Notes: a model not told the origin generated them from the sequence alone. A DNA stretch of 21,146 nt from an uncultured Collinsella sp. (GCA_902388545.1 CABMPS010000011.1:1-21146); one strand, 5' to 3'. Shown: positions 7,073 through 14,041, counted from the stretch's first letter. Translations and numbers: made by a program.

Positions 7073-7644
7073 TACTCATCGCCTCCCTTCGGGGCGTCGG
7101 CGGCAGCAGCCTCGGCATCGTCCTCGACCTCGAGCTCGCGAGCGAGCTGGTCGACGACGGCCTTGCGCTTGCGGGGACGACGGGCGTAGAGGTCAGCCGT
7201 CGTGGGCTCTGCCGGCTCGGGCTCGGGCTCTGCAGCAGGCTCGGGCTCGACGGCAGCAGCAGGCTCTGTACCCTCGGCCTCATCAACAGCGCCTTCGCCC
7301 TCAGCAGCACCCTCGCTTGCGGCCTTCTCGGCAGCAAGACGGGCGCGACGCTCGGCAAAGGTCTCCTTCTTGGCGGGCGCTGCCGTCTCGGCGGCATCCT
7401 CGTCCGCATCGGAATCGTCGTCGGTCGCAGCAGTCTTCTTGGGCTTGACCGGGGCCGACGCGGCCTCGCTCACCGGATCGATAATCTCGGACTGAACAAC
7501 GGCCGTCATCTTTTCCTGCGTCTCGCGGAACTGACGGATGGCACGGCCGATCGTGCGGCCCATCTGCGGGAGCTTATCCGGGCCAAACAGCAAAAAGCCG
7601 AAGACCACGATGATTGCCAGCTCACCCTCTCCAATACCAAACAC
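7072..7644 (-). CDS. tatA: Twin-arginine translocase TatA/TatB family protein with long acidic extension
   Basis: This is the small pore or adaptor subunit of Tat export. Residues 1-50 form the classic module: a short periplasmic start (MFGIGEGELA), one membrane helix, the hinge LFGPDKLPQMGR (about 19-30), then an amphipathic helix. The remaining 140 residues are low-complexity Ala/Glu/Pro/Asp, including EPAAEPEPEPAEP, with a basic patch RRPRKRK near 155-161. At 190 residues it is far longer than most TatA proteins. It is called TatA rather than TatB because of the FG motif, but no other tatA/tatB is present to compare. The start is GTG at 7644, with GGAGG 5 bases upstream; the frame stays open further upstream without family similarity. 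Confidence 0.88.
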   Translation of the reverse strand: MFGIGEGELAIIVVFGFLLFGPDKLPQMGRTIGRAIRQFRETQEKMTAVVQSEIIDPVSEAASAPVKPKKTAATDDDSDADEDAAETAAPAKKETFAERRARLAAEKAASEGAAEGEGAVDEAEGTEPAAAVEPEPAAEPEPEPAEPTTADLYARRPRKRKAVVDQLARELEVEDDAEAAAADAPKGGDE

Positions 7645-7719
7645 ACATACCTCCAAGGCTCGATGTGAGTCGAGCCCGCACCGCGCCATTCGGCCGGAAC
7701 TCGTCTATTCATTCGGTCA

Positions 7720-7725
7720 AGTATA
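7720..7725 (-). promoter_or_regulatory. Possible -10 box for the tatAC-hypAB-topA operon
   Basis: TATACT on the minus strand lies 75 bases before the tatA start. No clear -35 is seen at normal spacing. The same TATACTT string appears before the aspartate aminotransferase and gntR genes, which supports its use as a local -10. Confidence 0.3.
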
Positions 7726-7730
7726 GCGCC

Positions 7731-7792
7731 CGGACGCCAAAACGTCCGAGCGCATCACAAACATATGCCAAACGGCACGCCCCTTTTGGGGC
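7731..7792 (-). other. Three short hairpins downstream of the STAS gene
   Basis: Three perfect stem-loops follow one another: GCCCC-TTTT-GGGGC reading 7779-7792, TGCC-AAAC-GGCA at 7766-7777, and CGGACG-(6)-CGTCCG at 7731-7748. None has a proper T tract. They could slow or end transcription from the STAS gene before the tat promoter, or protect transcript ends. Confidence 0.35.
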
Positions 7793-7797
7793 AGGGC

Positions 7798-8110
7798 CTA
7801 TGCGGCCGTGATCGAAATCTCCTGGTCGACACCCAGCAGCTGAACCACGCGCATCACCGGAGGCTGCACGTTAACGCAGCTAAAACGCTTGCCGTGATCG
7901 GCTGCGTGGTGCGCGGCGCCCACGAGCACGCCAATACCCGTCGAATCGATATAGCTCACCTGGGCAAAGTCGAGCTCAACGGCCTCGGTGGGCTGCTCGA
8001 GCGCCAGGTCGATGGCGTTACGCAGGCTGTCGGCGTTAGAGATCGATTTCGCCGGTCACCTTGATGCTGTAGAGCTCCGGCGTGGGGTTGGTGGAAATAC
8101 CCAAATCCAT
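7798..8110 (-). pseudogene. STAS-domain anti-sigma-factor antagonist, broken by a frameshift
   Basis: The intact family binds an anti-sigma-factor kinase when unphosphorylated and so frees a sigma factor. Here the ATG at 8110 (GGAG 7 bases upstream) reads MDLGISTNPTPELYSI...TGEIDL and then hits TAA at 8038-8036. A second frame continues without a break through NADSLRNAIDLAL, VELDFAQVSYIDSTGIGVLVG (with the phosphorylatable Ser in DSTG) and ends ...VDQEISITAA at a TAG at 7800-7798. STAS proteins usually have two residues between GELDL and the next Ala, so restoring two bases (CTCT to CTCTCT) repairs the domain to about 104 residues. The downstream part looks well preserved, so the event is recent or a sequencing error. 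No partner kinase is in the window. Confidence 0.85.
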
Positions 8111-8161
8111 GTATACGCTCCTTTATGTATCGAAAGTGCGGATAGTACGAGAAGCCGCGCG

Positions 8162-9466
8162 TTAGGCGCGCTCGGCACGCGCGAGCTCGGCAGCGACGAG
8201 CTTGACGGCCAGCACCAGCACATCGAGCGCGGCCTCCAGGTCCTCGACCGTGGGATAGCTCGGCGCGATGCGGATGTTGGTGTCGCGCGGGTCCTTGCCA
8301 TAGGGCCAAGTGGCACCGGCCGGCGTGAGCTTGACGCCCAGGTCGGCGCAAAGCGCGGCGACCTTTTGGGCCGAGCCCTCGGGACCATCGAAGCTTACAA
8401 AGTAGCCGCCGCGGGGGTGCGTCCAGGTGGCGCAGCCCGTGTCGCCCAGGCCCTCGGTGAGCTTGCGCTCGACGGCCTCAAAGCGCGGGCGCAGGAACTC
8501 GGCATGCTTTTTCATGTGCTCCTTAACCGCCTCGATGGTGGGAAGGAAGCGCACGTGACGCAGCTGGTTGAGCTTGTCGGCGCTGATGAGGCCAGCCTTC
8601 AGGCGCTTGGAGAACTCCGCGATAACCGCGGGGCTCGCACCGATAAAGCCGATGCCGGCGCCCGGGAAGGTGATCTTGGACGTCGAGGCAAAGGCCACCA
8701 CACGGTCCTCGGTGCCCGCCGCGCGAGCGAGGTCAAAGATGTTTGCGAGCTCGTCGGTCTCGTCGTACAGGTCGTGCATGCAGTAGGCGTTGTCCCAGAA
8801 GATGCGAAAATCGGGCGCGGCCGTGGGCATCTCGACCAGGCGACGCACGGTGTCCTCGCTAAAGGTGATGCCCGTGGGGTTGGAATACTTGGGCACGCAC
8901 CAGATACCCTTGATGGAATCATCGGCGGCAACGAGGCGCTCAATCTCGTCCATATCGGGGCCGTTGTCGGTCATCGCGACGGGAACGTTCTCGATGCCCA
9001 GGTCGGTGGTGATGCCAAAATGACGGTCGTAGCCGGGGACGGGGCACAGGAACTTGACCTTCTTGCCGTCGTGCGCGGCCTCGTAGGCATCCCAGGGCTC
9101 GCTGCCGCACGAGCCGCAGCGCCAGAACATGCCGGCGATGTCATGCTCGATCAGGAGGCTCGATGAGCCCAGCACGAGCGTCTGCTCGGCGGGGCAGCCC
9201 AGGAACTCCCCTGCCAGCTTGCGAGCCGAGGGAATGCCCTCGAAGCAGCCGTAGTTGGAGCAGTCGACATTGCCGTCGTGCAGATCGGCATCGGCATTGA
9301 GGATATCGAGCATGGATCGAGAGATGTCCACCTGGGAGGGCGACGGCTTGCCGCGGGCCATGTCGAGCGCCAGGCCCTTGGCCTTGACCTCGGCGACCTC
9401 GGCTTTGAGCGCCTCGATGGCGGCATCGAGTTCGGTGGTTTCCATCTTCTGGTAGATCGTCTGCAT
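8162..9466 (-). CDS. Aspartate aminotransferase, class I fold, subgroup Ic (Corynebacterium AspB-like)
   Basis: This PLP enzyme transfers the amino group of aspartate to 2-oxoglutarate (or a close relative of that reaction) in the cytosol. The 434-residue protein has the Schiff-base lysine in FASTSKITFPGAGIGF (Lys264), NPTG (196-199), the PLP-pyridine aspartate in FWDNAY (Asp225), the substrate-carboxylate arginine in NIRIAPS (Arg399), and the motif CPVPGYDRHF near 141-150 that typifies the Pfam Asp_aminotransf family also found in Corynebacterium glutamicum. Length is normal for this subgroup. An AAAGG site lies 10 bases before the ATG and a TATACT box is just upstream. It is probably monocistronic or followed by the STAS gene 51 bases on. 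Confidence 0.92.
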   Translation of the reverse strand: MQTIYQKMETTELDAAIEALKAEVAEVKAKGLALDMARGKPSPSQVDISRSMLDILNADADLHDGNVDCSNYGCFEGIPSARKLAGEFLGCPAEQTLVLGSSSLLIEHDIAGMFWRCGSCGSEPWDAYEAAHDGKKVKFLCPVPGYDRHFGITTDLGIENVPVAMTDNGPDMDEIERLVAADDSIKGIWCVPKYSNPTGITFSEDTVRRLVEMPTAAPDFRIFWDNAYCMHDLYDETDELANIFDLARAAGTEDRVVAFASTSKITFPGAGIGFIGASPAVIAEFSKRLKAGLISADKLNQLRHVRFLPTIEAVKEHMKKHAEFLRPRFEAVERKLTEGLGDTGCATWTHPRGGYFVSFDGPEGSAQKVAALCADLGVKLTPAGATWPYGKDPRDTNIRIAPSYPTVEDLEAALDVLVLAVKLVAAELARAERA

Positions 9467-9508
9467 GGGGTGCGACCTTTCGCGAAGCGGTACGTTGCAG
9501 TTCGTCTA

Positions 9509-9514
9509 AGTATA
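9509..9514 (-). promoter_or_regulatory. Possible -10 box of the aspartate aminotransferase gene
   Basis: TATACT on the minus strand lies 42 bases before the start codon, in the 150-base divergent region shared with the small plus-strand gene. No convincing -35 is visible. Confidence 0.35.
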
Positions 9515-9616
9515 GACCGCCATCGTCGCAACGTTATGAAGCCGTGATAGATTAAGTTCATCGCAATCAATTACGAATCGCCGCGCATGCCGGCGTGGGG
9601 CGCCCAAGGAGGCACT

Positions 9617-9871
9617 ATGGAGTACGGATCGTTTCAGGCCGAGGAATTCGGCGACTTGCAGCGCCTGGTCGACGGACTGTTTTACGACCGCCACGCCATC
9701 GACCGCCTGGATCTGATCGTACAGGCCGAAATCTTGGACCTGGCGCCCGACCTCATGGAGATCGTGAACCTTTTGCCGCCCGGCTACTACGACCGCCAGT
9801 CACTTTGCGACCAGCTCAACTCCGCCTTGGCCGCCCACGGCTGGGGCGCCGTCTACGGAACGGTGGAATAA
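9617..9871 (+). CDS. Small acidic protein of unknown function
   Basis: I do not recognise this 84-residue product. It starts MEYGSFQAEEFGDLQRLVDG, is acidic, predicted mostly helical, and has no signal peptide, membrane segment or cysteine motif. The stretch LLPPGYYDRQSLCDQLNSALAAHGW suggests a short folded domain. Support for it being real: a near-ideal AAGGAGG (9606-9612) sits 4 bases before the ATG, the reading frame has the same codon bias as its neighbours, and it is divergent from the aminotransferase with a 150-base shared upstream region. It has no same-strand neighbour. It may be a lineage-restricted protein. Confidence 0.75.
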   Translation: MEYGSFQAEEFGDLQRLVDGLFYDRHAIDRLDLIVQAEILDLAPDLMEIVNLLPPGYYDRQSLCDQLNSALAAHGWGAVYGTVE

Positions 9872-9932
9872 GCCTCGAGGCCGGCGATTTGGCCCGCTTC
9901 CCGACCTTGGCGAGGCTTGTTTTAGGGCTTGT

Positions 9933-10158
9933 GGCCAAAAAAGGGCAAATATGAGTACTGTTACCTTTTTAGTAGCAGCGATTCTTGGTCGAAATCGGCA
10001 AAACTCGACTTGAAACTTCCTAATCACCGTCAGCTAGCGCCAAATTGGAAGTCGATGGTCACTCATTAACGTACAGTTCTTATAACTTTGTTCATTATTT
10101 TCCGCACCTAAAATGATACGCCGTTTGTGACAGTACTCACAAACGGCGTTTTTTGACC
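9933..10158. mobile_element. Possible MITE-like element with imperfect 32-base terminal inverted repeats
   Basis: The left end (9933-9964, GGCCAAAAAA...ATGAGTACTGTTAC) and the reverse complement of the right end (10127-10158, GGTCAAAAAA...GTGAGTACTGTCAC) match at 24 of 32 positions in ungapped alignment, with two blocks nearly identical and at equal spacing. The interior is AT-rich compared with its surroundings and holds no real gene; a 20-codon frame starting at 9951 has only a weak ribosome-binding site. No target-site duplication is evident. The right end also forms a terminator hairpin, so a regulatory RNA is an alternative. The rest of the gap up to 10244 shows nothing recognisable. Confidence 0.4.
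10119..10154 (+). terminator. Intrinsic terminator-like hairpin
   Basis: A perfect 12-base stem (CGCCGTTTGTGA, 10119-10130, and complement 10137-10148), a 6-base loop and six T. It is 250 bases beyond the nearest plus-strand gene, so it may end that gene's long tail or a short RNA made within the gap. Confidence 0.65.
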
Positions 10159-10244
10159 ACTGGCGTGTCTGGCAGGCGGCAAGCACCGCCCGAATCCGCA
10201 TTTTGAACGCGCCCGAATCGGTTCTGGAGCCGGTTTTCGCGCTC

Positions 10245-11603
10245 TTACTCGTCTTTGGGCGAGGGATGCTTGCAGACCACGCTCATGTAGATCATGCCGA
10301 GCACGGCTGCGGTGACCGAACCGGCGAGAATAGCGGCCTTGGCTGCAAGAACCTCAAACTGGGCCGTCGGGAAGGCAAGGCCGCTGATGAGAATCGACAT
10401 GGTAAAGCCGATACCGCCCAGAATGCCCACGCCGGCAATCATGTGCCAGTTGACATTGTGCGGCAGCTCGCAGGCCTTAAGCTTAACCAGGGCAAACGTC
10501 ATACCAAAGATGCCGATCGGCTTGCCCAGCAGCATGCCAAAGTACACGCCGAGCGTCACCGGGTCGGTGAGCAGCGTGCTCATGTCCACACCCACTAAGC
10601 GAACCTGAGCGTTTACGAACGCAAAGATCGGCAGGATCACAAAGTTGACCGGCGTGGAGATCAGACGCTCCATGCGGATAAGCGGCGGGGTCACGCGGTG
10701 CATGACGCGCTCGACCTTGGTTGTCGAGACGGTAAAGTCATGCTGGCCCAGGATGTGTGCCTCATCATCGTAGCGGTCATCGAGCAGCGGCAGGCACTCG
10801 CCCAGCCAATCGGTGAGGCTATCGAGCTTGACGCCACACTTGGCCGGGATGGTAAAGGCCAAGATGACGCCAGCAAGCGTGGCATGTACGCCGCTCTTGA
10901 ACATGCAGAACCACAGCAGCAGCCCCAGTACCGAATACGGGGCAAGGCGGTAATGCTGCGTCTTGTTAAGCCACACGAGCGCGCAGGTCACAAGCGCGGC
11001 GGCGCCCAACCAAAACGGATTGGGGCTCTGACCGTAGAAGATGGCGATGGCGGCGATGGAGATCAGGTCGTCGGCGATGGCGAGCGTCGAGAAGAACACG
11101 CGCACGCCGTTGGGCACGCGGTTGCCCAAAAGCGACAGCACGCCCAGCGCAAAGGCAATATCGGTTGCCATGGGAATGGCCCAGCCGTTGTGCGCGCCGG
11201 CATGGTTAAAGATCAGGTAGATGCAGGCGGGAACGACGACACCGCCCACGGCCGCCAGCATGGGAAGCATGGCCTGACGCGGATTCTTGAGCTCGCCGAC
11301 CGTCATCTCGTACTTAAGCTCAATGCCCACCAACAAAAAGAAAATCGCCATGAGGAAGTCGTTGACGAAAAGCTCAACGGTGAGACCGGCCGTAAGGTTT
11401 CCCAGACCCACATACAGCGGGGTCTCCAAAAAGTGATGGACGGCCTCGTAGGCATCGGTATTGGCGCAAATGACGGCGGCGATGGCGGCGAAGACCATGA
11501 CGGCGGCGGAAATCGTGCCGTTCTCGGCGATGCGCTCCCAGATGTCGTGACGTTCAAAGCGCTTGCGCTCACGAACGTTGAACAGCTGCTCAGTTGCTGC
11601 CAT
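10245..11603 (-). CDS. nhaA: Na+/H+ antiporter NhaA
   Basis: NhaA is a secondary transporter that expels Na+ (or Li+) in exchange for protons across the cytoplasmic membrane. The 452-residue protein has about twelve hydrophobic segments, the ion-binding double aspartate in LAIADDLISI (Asp178-Asp179), the TM4 aspartate in MATDIAFALGV (Asp148), and the conserved FFLLVGIELKYEM near 88-100 and GILGGIGFTMSIL near the C-terminus. It is longer than the E. coli protein (388), with a charged cytosolic N-terminus and a longer central loop around residues 280-300. The ATG at 11603 has AAGGAG 6 bases upstream. It has its own structured leader and appears to be a single-gene transcript. Confidence 0.96.
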   Translation of the reverse strand: MAATEQLFNVRERKRFERHDIWERIAENGTISAAVMVFAAIAAVICANTDAYEAVHHFLETPLYVGLGNLTAGLTVELFVNDFLMAIFFLLVGIELKYEMTVGELKNPRQAMLPMLAAVGGVVVPACIYLIFNHAGAHNGWAIPMATDIAFALGVLSLLGNRVPNGVRVFFSTLAIADDLISIAAIAIFYGQSPNPFWLGAAALVTCALVWLNKTQHYRLAPYSVLGLLLWFCMFKSGVHATLAGVILAFTIPAKCGVKLDSLTDWLGECLPLLDDRYDDEAHILGQHDFTVSTTKVERVMHRVTPPLIRMERLISTPVNFVILPIFAFVNAQVRLVGVDMSTLLTDPVTLGVYFGMLLGKPIGIFGMTFALVKLKACELPHNVNWHMIAGVGILGGIGFTMSILISGLAFPTAQFEVLAAKAAILAGSVTAAVLGMIYMSVVCKHPSPKDE

Positions 11604-11617
11604 GGGCGGCTCCTTTC

Positions 11618-11633
11618 ACGGGAAAGCTCCCGT
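11618..11633 (-). other. Short hairpin just before the nhaA ribosome-binding site
   Basis: A perfect ACGGGA-(4)-TCCCGT stem-loop ends a few bases before the AAAGGAG of nhaA. It may modulate translation; it follows directly after the terminator-like hairpin at 11637-11672. Confidence 0.45.
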
Positions 11634-11636
11634 CTT

Positions 11637-11672
11637 AAAAAAGCACGGCCCGCCCAAGTGGCGGCGCCGCGC
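11637..11672 (-). terminator. Attenuator-like terminator in the nhaA leader
   Basis: On the minus strand a GC-rich stem-loop (GCGC.GGC.CCGCC paired with GGCGG.GCC.GUGC) is followed immediately by six T and lies 34 bases before the nhaA start. No gene ends here: ppaC already has its own terminator at 11812-11851. That makes it a candidate conditional terminator inside the nhaA leader. The leader upstream (to about 11770) also has stems at 11703-11723 and 11748-11768. Confidence 0.5.
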
Positions 11673-11747
11673 TCTAACGTATTACGCTTGCATCTAGCCT
11701 ACCCTGCACGACAAGCACGCAGGCGTGGCCGAAAAGCGGAACCACAG

Positions 11748-11768
11748 GTTGAACATTATTTGTTCAAC
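11748..11768. promoter_or_regulatory. Perfect dyad GTTGAACA-5-TGTTCAAC upstream of nhaA
   Basis: Two 8-base arms separated by TTATT make an exact inverted repeat, 145 bases before nhaA. It could be an operator or the first stem of the leader RNA. No regulator gene nearby points to its protein. Confidence 0.45.
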
Positions 11769-11811
11769 GGCACGGGCATACCTGTCCAAGAGACGACGCG
11801 GCGCCGTGCAC

Positions 11812-11851
11812 AAAAAACGACCGGAGCGCGGGGCGTCCGCGGTCCGGTCGT
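11812..11851 (-). terminator. Intrinsic terminator of ppaC
   Basis: The minus strand reads ACGACCGGA, a GC-rich extended stem with CGCGG/CCGCG, then TCCGGTCGT running into six T, 19 bases after the ppaC stop. Confidence 0.88.
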
Positions 11852-11870
11852 GGCGTTTGGTCAACTAAAC

Positions 11871-12794
11871 CTAGCAGGCGGCCATGATGGGGGCAGCGAC
11901 CTGCTTCTTACGGGAGAGGACGCCCGGCATCCAGACGCCGTCGTGCTCGTCGGCAATGCCCAGGCCCTTCTGAGCGGCCTCGGTCTCGCCCTCGAGCAGG
12001 ACCTGCGAGCCCTCCTCCATGATGTCAGTGATGCACAGGACGATGCCGTCGGCACCTTTCTCGGCGGCGTAGGCGCGCATGGCCTTGCGAATCTCGTCGA
12101 TCATGCCGAGTGCGCGGGTCTTGTCGACAGTCTCGTACTGGCCGATGAGCAGCTTCTTGCCGGCGGGCTCGAACATCTTGATGTCGTTGCCGACCATCTC
12201 GGCTGCGGTGAAGGAGCCGGACGGGCGGGTGAGGAAGACTTCCATGCCAAACTTGACCGGGTCGACGCCCACCTGCTCACCGAGCTTGGCGGCGACGGCA
12301 CGATCGACATCGGTGGTGGTGGGGCTCTTGAGCATGAGCGTATCGGTCATCATGGCCGAGAGCAGCAGCTTGGCCTGAACGTCGGAAAGCTCAACGCCGA
12401 GCACGCCGGCGAGCTTGGTGACGATGGTGCAGCTGGAGCCCCAGGGCAGGCAGATGTAGTGCAGCGGGCCGGCAGTCTCGAAGTCGCCGATGCGGTGATG
12501 GTCGACGACGCCAAAGACCGTGGCGTCCTTAAGGCCGGCGACGGACTGGGCGGACTCGTTGTGGTCGGTGAGGACGACGAGCTGACCGGCCTCGACGGAA
12601 TCAATCACGCGGGGCTCGGCAATGCTGGCGTCGGCGAGCAGCTTGGCAGACTCTGCCGGAAGCTGACCAAGGGCGCAAGCCTCGTAGGTGTTGCCGGCAT
12701 ACTCAACCTGGTTGAGCAGCTGGGACAGGACGACGGCGCTCATGATGGCGTCGTTATCGGGGTTCTGGTGACCAAAGACAAGAACGTTTGCCAT
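11871..12794 (-). CDS. ppaC: Manganese-dependent inorganic pyrophosphatase (family II, DHH)
   Basis: The enzyme hydrolyses pyrophosphate to two phosphates in the cytosol, pulling biosynthetic reactions forward. The 307-residue protein has the family II metal ligands GHQNPDND (His9, Asp13, Asp15), LTDHN (Asp77), VVDHH (Asp98, His99, His100) and MMTDT (Asp151), each offset by at most two from the Bacillus enzyme, plus the C-terminal phosphate-binding SRKKQV (294-299). No CBS or DRTGG regulatory insert is present, so it is the short, unregulated type. GGAGG lies 6 bases before the ATG. It has its own terminator and a 166-base upstream gap containing a repeat, so it is likely monocistronic. Confidence 0.97.
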   Translation of the reverse strand: MANVLVFGHQNPDNDAIMSAVVLSQLLNQVEYAGNTYEACALGQLPAESAKLLADASIAEPRVIDSVEAGQLVVLTDHNESAQSVAGLKDATVFGVVDHHRIGDFETAGPLHYICLPWGSSCTIVTKLAGVLGVELSDVQAKLLLSAMMTDTLMLKSPTTTDVDRAVAAKLGEQVGVDPVKFGMEVFLTRPSGSFTAAEMVGNDIKMFEPAGKKLLIGQYETVDKTRALGMIDEIRKAMRAYAAEKGADGIVLCITDIMEEGSQVLLEGETEAAQKGLGIADEHDGVWMPGVLSRKKQVAAPIMAAC

Positions 12795-12910
12795 GGATAT
12801 CCTCCACTTGATATGTGTACTTGGACGTAGCTATGGTAGCACGCTGACGCCGAACCCTAGGGGACGGAAGGGCACCGGCGCAATTTGGGGCAAGCGTTGG
12901 GGGAAGTCTG

Positions 12911-12959
12911 CCCCCCCTTGCACCATGTTGGTGCAAAGTAACCTGTCCCCCTTGCACCA
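12911..12959. repeat. GC-rich intergenic repeat with GGTGCAAGGGGG motifs
   Basis: On the minus strand TGGTGCAAGGGGG occurs twice (ending the element at 12959 and again inside at 12925), separated by ACAGGTTACT, and the inner copy forms a perfect dyad TTGCACCA-TGT-TGGTGCAA at 12918-12936. It sits between the ROK kinase start of ppaC's upstream gap and the ROK stop. The GGGGGACAGG core recalls REP sequences linked to REP-associated tyrosine transposases; that link is inference. Confidence 0.65.
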
Positions 12960-12960
12960 G

Positions 12961-13914
12961 CTATTTGCCGGCGGCGCGCAGGGCTACGTAGGCGGCACCG
13001 ATAATGCCGGCGTCGTTTCCGAGCGAGGCGACCTTAATGGGCGTCTCGCGCGAGGCAGAAAGCGCGTACTGCTTAAAGTGCTCGCGGACCTTGTCAAGGT
13101 AGACATCGGCCGAGGCGGATGCGCCGCCGCCGATCAGGAACATCTCGGGGTCGACCACGTTGGCGATAAGCGCCAGAGCGCGACCGAGATAGTCGGCCAT
13201 GGTATCGGCCGCGGCTAGCGCGAGCTTGTCACCCTCGCGACAGGCCTGGAACACGTCCTTGGAATCGGAGGGGCCGGTGAGCTCGATGGGGTCGACGCCC
13301 GCCTTCTCGCACTCGGCAAGATAGTTGCTCACCACGCCGGTAGCGCTGGAATACTGCTCCAGGTGGCCATGGCCGCCGCAGCCGCAGGTGCGCTCCTCGT
13401 CGGGATTCAGGCACATGTGGCCAATCTCGCCGCCGGCACCCACAACGCCCGACACCACGTCGCCGTTAACGATAACGCCGCCGCCCACGCCGGTACCGAT
13501 GGTGACCATCACGACGTTCTGCACGCCCTTGGCAGAGCCGAGCCAGGCCTCGCCCATGGCAGCGGCGTTGGCATCGTTTTCGTACTTAACGACCGCGTCG
13601 GGGCAGTGCTCCTGAATGGCGATCCTCAGCTCGGGCAGGTTAATGGCAATGTTGGCCTTGACCTTGGCATCGCCCGATGCCGGGATGGGGCACGGAACGG
13701 CCAGGCCAATGCCCGCCACAAAGGCGCGCGGAATCTGCGCCTTGGCGACCACCTGGTCGATCGCCTCGGTCACCGCGGCAAAGCCCGCAGCGTCAACGAT
13801 GGGAGGCGTGGGCACGCTGGCCTTGGCAAGCAGGTTTCCGTCCTCATCGAACAGGCCCTCCTTAACCGAAGTGCCGCCGACGTCGATGCCGATGTAGTAC
13901 TGCTTAGGTTCCAT
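12961..13914 (-). CDS. ROK-family sugar kinase (glucokinase, fructokinase or mannokinase)
   Basis: ROK kinases phosphorylate free hexoses with ATP in the cytosol. The 317-residue protein shows the ATP-phosphate motif GIDVGGTS (9-16), the catalytic Asp114 in YENDANAAAMGEAW, the glycine-rich TIGTGVGGG (138-146), and the ROK signature GGEIGHMCLNPDEERTCGCGGHGHLEQ. In that signature zinc ligands His166, Cys177 and Cys179 are present, but the usual last cysteine is His184. The ATG at 13914 was chosen because similarity begins right after it; the frame is open upstream. It lies downstream of the PTS genes but behind a terminator (14052-14094), so it probably has its own promoter. By analogy with gmuE it may phosphorylate mannose or fructose. 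Exact specificity cannot be read from sequence. Confidence 0.9.
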   Translation of the reverse strand: MEPKQYYIGIDVGGTSVKEGLFDEDGNLLAKASVPTPPIVDAAGFAAVTEAIDQVVAKAQIPRAFVAGIGLAVPCPIPASGDAKVKANIAINLPELRIAIQEHCPDAVVKYENDANAAAMGEAWLGSAKGVQNVVMVTIGTGVGGGVIVNGDVVSGVVGAGGEIGHMCLNPDEERTCGCGGHGHLEQYSSATGVVSNYLAECEKAGVDPIELTGPSDSKDVFQACREGDKLALAAADTMADYLGRALALIANVVDPEMFLIGGGASASADVYLDKVREHFKQYALSASRETPIKVASLGNDAGIIGAAYVALRAAGK

Positions 13915-14031
13915 GGGAGCCCGCCTTTCGAGAATTGGGTCCGCGGCACAGAATCGCGGACACGCGCATTGCCTGTATGGTACCGCTCGCGCATACAAAA
14001 CGCGCCGCCAAGCTTGCACATTTTTAGTAAA

Positions 14032-14041
14032 TGTTTAAACA
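14032..14041. promoter_or_regulatory. TGTTTAAACA palindrome upstream of the ROK gene
   Basis: A perfect 10-base palindrome in AT-rich DNA about 120 bases before the ROK start codon and just past the terminator of the IIB gene. A binding site is possible; no regulator can be assigned. Confidence 0.25.

Noticed and set aside
9951..10013. A 20-codon open frame starting MSTVTFLVAA in the AT-rich gap
   Set aside because: Only a weak AAAGGG precedes it, and its start lies inside the terminal inverted repeat; chance is the simpler explanation, though a leader peptide is not excluded.
10698..12830. A 710-codon plus-strand open frame opposite nhaA and ppaC
   Set aside because: It spans two unrelated minus-strand genes and their terminators, with no ribosome-binding site or recognisable domain.
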